Assembly (NCBI GenBank): GCA_002452265.1
Contig: DKEW01000056.1
Location: 5,586 to 10,803, forward strand
Reading direction: 5' to 3'
DNA from: Pelobacter sp. UBA6812
GTDB taxonomy: Bacteria; Desulfobacterota; Desulfuromonadia; Desulfuromonadales; Syntrophotaleaceae
DNA length: 5,218 nucleotides
Shown: positions 1-5,218 of the stretch, in pieces
How positions within the stretch are numbered: the stretch's first letter is position 1
Layout of the letters: each line of letters begins with the position of its first letter
The notes under the pieces: generated by a model
Databases searched by the model: none
Seen by the model: the letters and a program-made list of their open reading frames with translations, nothing else
Told to the model about the DNA's origin: nothing
Program-made: the position numbers and the translations under genes

Positions 1-234
1 TACGCCCATATCCGGGCGACCTGGGTCTTGCTTTCGCCCGAGGAACGGCTCGAAAAAGACCGAGGCCGTACCCTCGCCCACAATGCCTTCATCGACGCCT
101 GCAACATCCTCAGCCGCAACATGGCAAAGGCCGGGGAGGACAACGCCTGGCGCGCCCTGCTGACCGACGAGCGCAAGACCATGGGCGACTTCGCCTGCTG
201 GCTGCATGCCCTGATCGCCATCGAGATGCGCTGA
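1..234 (+). CDS. C-terminal part of an unrecognised protein (5' end outside window)
   Basis: The frame is open from base 1 to a TGA at 232-234 and gives 77 residues; its start lies upstream of the window. I do not recognise the family. The visible part is soluble and probably helical, rich in charged residues and alanine, with tryptophans (ATW, NAWRA, CWLHAL) and no membrane segment. Composition is GC-rich with a clear third-position G/C preference, as expected of a real gene, and it differs from the mixed composition that follows the stop. The TTG at 28 is an internal codon in this reading, not a likely start, because the frame stays open and protein-like through the window edge. The next convincing gene is more than 500 bases away, so it is probably not in the same operon as the CRISPR-related genes. 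Confidence 0.7.
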   Translation, partial: YAHIRATWVLLSPEERLEKDRGRTLAHNAFIDACNILSRNMAKAGEDNAWRALLTDERKTMGDFACWLHALIAIEMR

Positions 235-235
235 G

Positions 236-512
236 AGCGTTTGGTGGATAGCCGACCTCTCTCTGCATTACGGAGGATTGGCATGTGACGCATTTCCCCC
301 GTTGATGAACGGAAATCCAGCCTCTCATATCCTCATTCAGGCGCTTTTCGAAGGGAGTGCGTATGAGATTTGGCTTGGCTCCTGCATTCTCGTTCGGCTT
401 AGGCTGAAAGGCGATGAAAAGCTGATAGCTTATCCCGGGGGGGGGTGAAGATGGTGTTGAAGAAAACTCTATGAAAATTAGATGTTTAATTCCTGCCGGC
501 ATTGCTTTTTAG
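236..512 (+). pseudogene. Possible small gene or gene remnant interrupted at a G9 tract
   Basis: One frame is open from 215 to a TGA at 446-448, and its residues look protein-like (for example NGNPASHILIQALFEG, encoded around 308-355). The TGA follows directly on a run of nine G. With eight G (or eleven) the frame would run on as GGEDGVEENS and then MKIRCLIPAGIAF, stopping at TAG 510-512 right at a terminator-like hairpin. I see no good start: a GGAGG at 272-276 is followed by ATG 283-285, which is in another frame and meets TGA at once, and TTG 278 is too close. It may be a decayed gene, a gene with a length-variable G tract, a sequencing or assembly indel, or chance. No family is recognised. 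Confidence 0.25.
437..445. repeat. Homopolymeric G9 tract
   Basis: Nine consecutive G follow CCC in the noncoding-like stretch between the first gene and the CRISPR-related genes. Tracts of this kind are prone to slippage in cells and to length errors in sequencing. It sits exactly where two protein-like reading frames would join if one base were missing. Confidence 0.9.
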
Positions 513-530
513 CATGTCCGGCAATTTTAT
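494..530 (+). terminator. Terminator-like hairpin followed by a T-rich stretch
   Basis: Bases 494-506 pair with 511-523: six base pairs (TGCCGG with CCGGCA), then CAT with ATG and GCT with AGC, with one single-base bulge on each side (T503 and T517) and a TTTT loop. The sequence after the stem is AATTTTATTTT. The T-rich side lies downstream on the + strand, so it would stop transcription coming from the left and separate the CRISPR-related genes from whatever precedes them. Downstream of the stem in the minus direction there is no comparable T run. The bulges and the AA before the T run make it less than ideal. Confidence 0.5.
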
Positions 531-591
531 TTTCAACCTGGTGTTTTGACCACGTTGTCGAAGTTTTGACGGACTGCGTGAGTGAGAACCG

Positions 592-750
592 ATGCCGATA
601 CCGGCTCTTCCCGGTAGTGTCCGATCATTCGTGGATGCTATGACCGATGAGACATTCACGGGAAGCCATGGTCGTTTGACCGACAATGTTGCCACCTTGG
701 CATTGTGGAAGCGGGCCGGTTACCCTGACCGTGTTTATCGTCCGAAATAA
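592..750 (+). CDS. Candidate 52-residue small protein of unknown function
   Basis: ATG 592 opens a frame that ends with TAA 748-750, 20 bases before the ring-nuclease gene. The product begins MPIPALPGSVRSF and ends WKRAGYPDRVYRPK; it is basic at its C-terminus, has no membrane segment, and I recognise no family. An in-frame stop at 583-585 excludes an earlier start. The bases upstream (GAGTGAGAAC) offer only a weak ribosome binding site. In favour: a natural-looking residue mix and a position directly before the operon. Against: 52 codons can be open by chance in this composition. It could also be the tail of a decayed gene. Confidence 0.3.
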   Translation: MPIPALPGSVRSFVDAMTDETFTGSHGRLTDNVATLALWKRAGYPDRVYRPK

Positions 751-770
751 CCACATTCAATGAGTCGTTG

Positions 771-1886
771 ATGAAAACCTATCTTGTCGCTGTCTGTGGT
801 TGGTCCCCTCAGGTCATCACCGAAACCCTCTATGCTCTGCATCAGCAAGGGGTGACGGTGGATGCCATTCGTATTCTGACGACCCGGGGTGGGAAGGATG
901 CCTGCATCGGCCAGTTGCTCCGCGCCGAGGATGGCGAGTATTACCGCTATCTCGAAGAATACGGTCATGACCCCGCAAAAATCGATTTCTCGGCGCGGCA
1001 CATTATCGCGGTGCTGCACGAGGATGGCACGGAAATCCAGGAAATCGATACCGAGGAGGAGAATGAGCGTTTTCTGCAACTCTGTATGGAGCAAACCTTC
1101 GCGCTGACCAGTCAGCCGGATACCCGCGTATTGTTTTCCATCGCCGGTGGGCGAAGAACGATGGGGACATGTCTGTCGTTGGCCGCCCAGTGTTACGCCC
1201 GCCCTCAGGATCGAATCTACCAGGTACTGCTGACCCCGGCCATGTTCGAGAGCTGCCGGGATTTTTTCTATCCCCCCAAAGAAGCCAGGCTGGTCGAGGT
1301 TCGTACCCACGATGGTCTGCCCTGTCAGGTATCCACCGAAGAAGCGCAGGTTGTCCTGGTTCCCTTACCCTTTTTCCCGCTGCGCGGGCATTTGACCACG
1401 CGGATGTTACAGCACCCGGAAACGCCATCGTCCCTGATGCTTTCGCTGATTCGGGAAACCAGGCATGAATTGACGATCGATCTGGTGCAACGCAAGCTGG
1501 CTTGGAAGGATGTCGAGCTCGACATGGGGGCCGCCAAGCTCGCCTTGTATGCTTTCCTCGCCCAGGTGAAAAAGGAAGCGAAATGCACAAGAAACAGCTG
1601 TCAGGAATGCGAAGCCTGCTATCTCTCCTTCGAGCAGATCAGTGAACGGCAAGCGGAGCTGACCCGGATCTACCAGCGGATGACCACCAGGGAACTGGGG
1701 GACAGCGGTATCGTCAATCTCGAAGCAACCGAATTCAACTCCTATCGTTCGAAAATCAACCGGGAGATCGCCTTCCGGTTTGGTGAGTACGAAAGCCGCA
1801 AATTGAAAATCGAAAGCCATGGCCAGCGCTTGGCGCTGAAATTCGGCATCCGTCTGAACAAAAAACGGATACGGATCATTTTTTGA
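771..1886 (+). CDS. NE0113-family CARF protein, predicted CRISPR ring nuclease, with winged-helix-like C-terminus
   Basis: The N-terminal ~200 residues match what I know of the CRISPR-associated NE0113 family (TIGR02584 / Cas_NE0113), a CARF domain. Seen here are GWSPQVITETLYAL from residue 10, a TTRGG turn near 37-41, SIAGGRRTMG at 123-132 and FFYP at 165-168. CARF domains bind cyclic oligoadenylate made by Cas10; this family is annotated as ring nucleases that degrade it, which would switch off the type III response. There is no HEPN R-x4-6-H motif, so it is unlikely to be a Csm6/Csx1 RNase. Residues ~220-371 look like a winged helix of the response-regulator type, interrupted by C272-x4-C277-x2-C280-x2-C283, a possible metal site. 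I start at ATG 771 (371 aa); a TTG at 768 is adjacent. The ribosome site is weak. A three-codon ORF at 760-771 ends in TGATG over the start. Confidence 0.85.
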   Translation: MKTYLVAVCGWSPQVITETLYALHQQGVTVDAIRILTTRGGKDACIGQLLRAEDGEYYRYLEEYGHDPAKIDFSARHIIAVLHEDGTEIQEIDTEEENERFLQLCMEQTFALTSQPDTRVLFSIAGGRRTMGTCLSLAAQCYARPQDRIYQVLLTPAMFESCRDFFYPPKEARLVEVRTHDGLPCQVSTEEAQVVLVPLPFFPLRGHLTTRMLQHPETPSSLMLSLIRETRHELTIDLVQRKLAWKDVELDMGAAKLALYAFLAQVKKEAKCTRNSCQECEACYLSFEQISERQAELTRIYQRMTTRELGDSGIVNLEATEFNSYRSKINREIAFRFGEYESRKLKIESHGQRLALKFGIRLNKKRIRIIF

Positions 1887-1893
1887 GGGAGGC

Positions 1894-1898
1894 GGAGG
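1894..1898 (+). promoter_or_regulatory. Ribosome binding site that sets the can2 start
   Basis: GGAGG at 1894-1898 lies five bases before TTG 1904-1906, the ideal distance. The earlier in-frame TTG at 1883 overlaps the preceding stop and has this site downstream of it, so it is the less likely start. Confidence 0.7.
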
Positions 1899-1903
1899 CC
1901 GTT

Positions 1904-3064
1904 TTGCAGATATCCACCCACCTGTTTCTGGTTCACGATGAACTGATTCCGAACATCACACCCGCCTTGGATCCCCGGTTTCGCCCGTCCGAAGTCTGCC
2001 TGCTGGTGGCGCCGCAAATGCTCGATGAAGCCGGAAGACTCCGGCGCCTGCTGCGCGACAGCGGCATTCGCGTGAGCGAATGGGCACTTTCCGATCCCTG
2101 GGATATCGACCATGTTCGCGAGCGCGTTCGCGCTTTTGTTGTCGGCCGCGAAGACCGGGATATCGCCCTCAACGCCACCGGCGGCACCCGGCCGATGGGG
2201 CTGGCCGCTTACGAGGTGTTTCGGGAAATCGACCGTCCGGTTTACTACATTCATCCCGAGAGCGATCAGGTCGTTTGGTTGCACCCGCATGCGCGGGAGC
2301 CTTTCGATCTGGCCGACCGCATCCGGCTTCCCGCCTTTCTGTCCGCCCACGATCTGCGCCTTGTCAGTGTGGTCAAGCAAGGTATCGCCGAGCGGCTGCG
2401 CGATCTGACCTCCACCCTGGTTGGGAAAGCCGATGTCCTCGCCGGTTCCCTGTCGATACTGAACTGGTACGCCTCGATGACCAGCAATTCCGGCAAATTT
2501 GTCTCGCCCCCGGTCAAGACCTCGCATCTGCGGGATGCGAAAGTGGCCGAGATGATCCAATTGTTTTCCAGCCATGGCCTGCTGGAAGTCGATGCGCGGC
2601 AACGGTTGGTTTTCAAGGATGAGGCGGCGCGGTTTTATGTTAACGGCGGCTGGCTGGAAGAACATGTTTTCGCCGTGATTCGGCAACTGCGTCAGGAGCT
2701 TCCGACCATTCAGGATGTGGGCCGGAGCCTGATCGTTGAGTGGGACGACCAGGGTAGCCCGGTCAAGAATGAAATCGACGTGGCCTTCCTGGCCAATAAC
2801 CGGCTCTATCTCATTGAATGCAAAACCAAACGCTTCGATGGCGGCGGATCACCGGAGGCCGACGCGGCATCTACCCTGTACAAGCTCGATACCCTGCGCA
2901 GTCATTTCGGCGGCGATGAAGCTCGGGCCATGCTGGTGAGTTACAGGACTCTTGGAGAGTCGATTCGGATGCGGGCTGATGAAATTGGTATTCAACTCTG
3001 CTTTGGACAGTCTTTATCCCAATTGTCTAATCACTTCAAAGCTTGGAGCAGCTCTAGTATTTGA
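1904..3064 (+). CDS. can2: Can2/Card1-type CARF-PD-(D/E)XK nuclease
   Basis: This 386-residue protein has the layout and length of the Can2/Card1 (DUF1887) family. An N-terminal CARF domain (~1-145) carries the ligand-loop motif NATGGTRPMG at 90-99. After a middle region, a C-terminal nuclease domain (~245-370) shows GGWLEEHVF at 248-256, NEID with D292, and IECKT with E305 and K307, the D...E-x-K metal and catalytic set. Family members are activated by cyclic tetra-adenylate from the type III Cas10 complex and cleave DNA and/or RNA with a metal ion; which substrate this one prefers cannot be read from sequence. It follows the ring-nuclease gene by 17 bases, so both are probably one transcript. 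The last ~40 codons (from about 2940) are clearly more AT-rich than the rest, unlike the GC-rich body. The single CARF domain argues against Can1. Confidence 0.9.
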   Translation: MQISTHLFLVHDELIPNITPALDPRFRPSEVCLLVAPQMLDEAGRLRRLLRDSGIRVSEWALSDPWDIDHVRERVRAFVVGREDRDIALNATGGTRPMGLAAYEVFREIDRPVYYIHPESDQVVWLHPHAREPFDLADRIRLPAFLSAHDLRLVSVVKQGIAERLRDLTSTLVGKADVLAGSLSILNWYASMTSNSGKFVSPPVKTSHLRDAKVAEMIQLFSSHGLLEVDARQRLVFKDEAARFYVNGGWLEEHVFAVIRQLRQELPTIQDVGRSLIVEWDDQGSPVKNEIDVAFLANNRLYLIECKTKRFDGGGSPEADAASTLYKLDTLRSHFGGDEARAMLVSYRTLGESIRMRADEIGIQLCFGQSLSQLSNHFKAWSSSSI

Positions 3065-3082
3065 ATTTATGAATATTGAGTA

Positions 3083-3088
3083 AAGGAG
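3083..3088 (+). promoter_or_regulatory. Ribosome binding site that sets the start of the phosphatase-NERD-pseudokinase gene
   Basis: AAGGAG at 3083-3088 is eight bases before GTG 3097-3099. It lies inside the reading frame that could begin at TTG 3076 and is only two bases from TTG 3091, so GTG 3097 is the best start. Confidence 0.65.
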
Positions 3089-3096
3089 AATTGAAA

Positions 3097-5175
3097 GTGG
3101 ATAGACAATTAATTTTTAGAGAATTTCTTCCAATAAATAGAAATATTCGAAAGTTTGCAGACCGTGTATGGATCCATCCTAAGGGGAAAACCGTTGTACT
3201 ATTAGATGGGGTGTCTGGGTGTGCTGACCCTGTTGGAGCAGCTGAGACATGTATCAGTTATTTGACTCAATTAGACTCAGAATTAGATCTTGTTGAACCC
3301 AGACAATTGTTGTTGGATTTGCATAACAATATCATTTCCAATTTAGGGCAAATGTCAGTTGCTGCCTGTGTTCATTTTGAAAATGACCACGTCTGTTGTT
3401 CTTGGGTTGGAAATCCAAGGCTTTACCTCACTACAGACAAAAGCATCGAGTCGTTGTTGGGGGATCCCTTGAGTCAACCAACTCAAGTTTTGGGAATGGA
3501 AGGCGTAATTGACCCAATGACCAAAACTTTTGTCATACCTTCCGGAGGAATTTGTCTGTTGACCTCCGATGGGTTAGGGCATGAGGCGCTGCTGAAAAAG
3601 AAGTCGGAAATTCAAAATGCGCATAAAAATCGAGATTGGTATGACATAGGTGAAGAGACTGCTATCGATGAAGATTGGTCTCTTGTCGTTTTCCCAATTG
3701 AACAGAGTTTTAATTTTGAAAAAAGTTGCTGGCCATATAACCCTTTTGTTGGGCACCAAGAAGACTGTGAGCATGAAAAAAAAGGGTTAGCTCAACTTGC
3801 TGACGTCTTGTTCTCTCAAGCTGATTTTGATGGGTTTCGCATTGTTGGTGGTACACGGTTTGCGAGATCCAATTCATCGAGGTTGCTGGATGGCATTTTG
3901 GTTTGTCCCTGGGGGGTAGTATGCCTAGAACTGAAGGACCATGATGGACAGGTTCTACTCCCATTATCACAGGGGAGAGAAATGGTTGTTTACGATGGGC
4001 CAACTCATCATGTGGAGACAAATCCAGTAACAAAATTAACAGAAGCTTTACGTCCTTTTTCAAACTTTGATTTTGGCTGTGATGTTCGCACAGAAATTCG
4101 GAATATTGGTGCTGTTATTTTTACCCATCCAGAAGCACAAGTCCTTTGCATGTCCCATGATGGGTCTGCCCAGTCACCACCTCTCACCACGGCCGAAGTC
4201 ATCGTGACAAAACCATCTGATTTCCCTCAGGTACTGAAACAATATGTTAAAAAATTTGTTGGTAAACGGAGCAATCCACCGCTAGATATTGAACAGATTG
4301 AAACAATATGTAAAAAATTAGGTGGCTTAACTATTCCGAACCTGGAAACTTCTTCCAGTCGAAGAAAGGTCGGAAAATTTATTCTTGCAACTGAACCAAA
4401 CAAAGACGAATCAACCAGCTATTACGATGTTTTTGAAGGGACGTTTTGTAATCGAGACAAAAAAGTTTGGGTTAAAAAGTTTCCTCGAGTTCAATTGGCA
4501 CGAGGAAAACAGAGTCAAGTTGAAGAAAGTCGTTTACGCGAAATTGAAGCACTTCTTCAGTTCTCAAGTGAAGGAGCCATTCAAAAATATTTAGGTCATG
4601 TTACTGAAGAAGATGGATTGTTCGTTGCCCTGGAATATATAGACGGACCGAGATTGGATGAGTGGTTGGCGAGTAATCCTACTCGTGAAGAACGTTTAAA
4701 TATTCTCAGGCAGATAACAAAAATACTTGGCCTTTTGGAGCAGGAACAAATCGTTCATCGTGGGTTGTCGCCTCGTTCCATTCGAATCAGGGCCACAAAT
4801 GGCCAAGTGGTTCTTGTAAATTTTGAGCTTTGTCAAATGGATGTTGTTGCAACTTTGCCACTCAGCGGGCGGCGTCTTTTTGATCTTCAATATGTGGCTA
4901 AGGAAGTTCATGCACTAGGGCGCCATATAACGTCGTCAGCCGATATTTATAGTTTTGGCAAGATAGCTTGCCTAGTGCTTTCAGGGGAATTACCTTTTCG
5001 AACCTTCGAGGAGCAACCTATGGTGGCCAAAAAAACGGGTTTTTGGGAGAAGGTCAGTATTCAGTGCGGATTGACGGAGGAGCAAGGAGTGGCGTTGAGT
5101 AGGATATTATCCATAAATCCTGACCGTCGGCCATCAGTTCGGGAAATCATCTCTATGCTGGAGGAGTGGCGATGA
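3097..5175 (+). CDS. PP2C-like phosphatase - NERD - pseudokinase fusion protein
   Basis: This 692-residue protein (from GTG 3097) has three parts. Residues ~15-200 resemble a PP2C phosphatase: LLDGVSG (D37, G38), GNPRLYL (105-111, GD-type turn with N), LTSDGLG (D158) and DEDWSLVVF (D193) supply the usual metal-binding aspartates. Residues ~228-345 resemble a NERD domain: D265, then LELK with E278 and K280, a PD-(D/E)XK-like set. Residues ~425-692 have a protein kinase fold: VWVKKF (K460), REIEALLQF, an HRGLSPRSI loop (554-562), ADIYSFG and NPDRRPS. The catalytic loop has G for the aspartate, and DFG reads NFE, so phosphotransfer is probably lost. NERD-kinase proteins occur in phage-defence genes such as BREX-type PglW; the role here is unknown. 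The gene is much more AT-rich than can2, 32 bases upstream. No signal peptide or membrane segment is seen. Confidence 0.8.
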   Translation: MDRQLIFREFLPINRNIRKFADRVWIHPKGKTVVLLDGVSGCADPVGAAETCISYLTQLDSELDLVEPRQLLLDLHNNIISNLGQMSVAACVHFENDHVCCSWVGNPRLYLTTDKSIESLLGDPLSQPTQVLGMEGVIDPMTKTFVIPSGGICLLTSDGLGHEALLKKKSEIQNAHKNRDWYDIGEETAIDEDWSLVVFPIEQSFNFEKSCWPYNPFVGHQEDCEHEKKGLAQLADVLFSQADFDGFRIVGGTRFARSNSSRLLDGILVCPWGVVCLELKDHDGQVLLPLSQGREMVVYDGPTHHVETNPVTKLTEALRPFSNFDFGCDVRTEIRNIGAVIFTHPEAQVLCMSHDGSAQSPPLTTAEVIVTKPSDFPQVLKQYVKKFVGKRSNPPLDIEQIETICKKLGGLTIPNLETSSSRRKVGKFILATEPNKDESTSYYDVFEGTFCNRDKKVWVKKFPRVQLARGKQSQVEESRLREIEALLQFSSEGAIQKYLGHVTEEDGLFVALEYIDGPRLDEWLASNPTREERLNILRQITKILGLLEQEQIVHRGLSPRSIRIRATNGQVVLVNFELCQMDVVATLPLSGRRLFDLQYVAKEVHALGRHITSSADIYSFGKIACLVLSGELPFRTFEEQPMVAKKTGFWEKVSIQCGLTEEQGVALSRILSINPDRRPSVREIISMLEEWR
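5160..5166 (+). promoter_or_regulatory. Strong ribosome binding site for the last, partial gene
   Basis: GGAGGAG lies five bases before ATG 5172, inside the end of the preceding coding region. It supports that ATG as a real start. Confidence 0.7.
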
Positions 5176-5218
5176 AGTTCACGGCTCTGAAAAGGCTCGT
5201 CGCTGTTTCAAGTGGGTA
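5172..5218 (+). CDS. Start of a further gene, translationally coupled (3' end outside window)
   Basis: ATG 5172 overlaps the previous stop in the arrangement ATGA and has a strong, well-spaced ribosome site. Only MKFTALKRLVAVSSG is visible, too little to name a family. The four-base overlap indicates co-translation with the phosphatase-NERD-pseudokinase gene, so its product is likely a functional partner. Local composition is closer to balanced than in the preceding gene, but the stretch is too short to judge. Confidence 0.7.
   Translation, partial: MKFTALKRLVAVSSG

Noticed and set aside
296..316. Small hairpin CCGTT-GATG-AACGG after the first gene as its terminator
   Set aside because: The stem has only five good pairs, is interrupted by extra C bases, and no T run follows.
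110..502. Minus-strand frame of 130 codons over the first gene's end and the gap
   Set aside because: The part antisense to the first gene is arginine/serine-rich as expected of a shadow, and ATG 502 has no ribosome site. The part over 235-502 cannot be fully excluded.
503..530. TTGCTT ... TTTTAT as a promoter
   Set aside because: It overlaps the terminator-like hairpin, and both boxes match the consensus only partly; AT-rich tails of terminators often mimic -10 boxes.
543..570. GTTTTGAC repeated at 543-550 and 563-570, considered as CRISPR-like repeat or -35 boxes
   Set aside because: Eight bases repeated once is too little for an array, and no -10 element sits at a proper distance from either copy.
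735..1310. Minus-strand frame of 191 codons over the ring-nuclease gene
   Set aside because: It is antisense to the CARF motifs SIAGGRRTMG and GWSPQVITET; no recognisable family and no ribosome site.
1452..1472. R-E-T-R-H in the ring nuclease as a possible HEPN active site
   Set aside because: The spacing between R228 and H232 is three residues rather than four to six, and the surrounding sequence reads as the entry to a winged helix.
1742..2686. Long open frame on the minus strand (314 codons)
   Set aside because: It lies antisense to the ring nuclease and can2, whose family motifs are clear. It is a shadow of GC-rich coding sequence.

Overview
The window carries part of an accessory (defence) region of a bacterium, most likely a proteobacterium. 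The evidence for the taxon is modest: the left two thirds are fairly GC-rich, and the first CRISPR-related protein belongs to a family named after a Nitrosomonas europaea gene (NE0113). There is no tRNA, rRNA, CRISPR array, insertion sequence or Cas10 effector gene in the window.

Layout, all on the + strand. Positions 1-234 hold the last 77 codons of an unrecognised gene. Positions 235-770 hold no securely coding gene. This stretch contains an open frame that ends in a run of nine G and would continue to 512 with one G fewer, a terminator-like hairpin (494-523), and a candidate 52-aa small ORF (592-750). Positions 771-1886 encode an NE0113-family CARF protein (predicted ring nuclease) with a C-terminal winged-helix-like part and a cysteine cluster. 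Positions 1904-3064 encode a Can2/Card1-type CARF-PD-(D/E)XK nuclease. Positions 3097-5175 encode a three-domain protein: a PP2C-like phosphatase, a NERD nuclease-like domain and a protein kinase fold that has lost its catalytic residues. At 5172 a further gene begins, overlapping the previous stop by four bases, and leaves the window after about 15 codons.

The first two complete genes fit the accessory layer of a type III CRISPR-Cas system. Cas10 makes cyclic oligoadenylate when it senses target RNA, Can2/Card1 is switched on by cyclic tetra-adenylate and cuts nucleic acid, and CARF ring nucleases remove the signal. Effector and off-switch would be co-transcribed here. The third gene is much more AT-rich, and the change in composition begins inside the last ~40 codons of can2 (near 2940). 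The phosphatase-NERD-pseudokinase gene and its coupled downstream partner therefore look like a separately acquired module placed behind the CRISPR accessory pair. Whether the two modules work together cannot be told from this window. The fusion of an apparently intact phosphatase, a nuclease-like domain and a dead kinase is the most unusual thing here.
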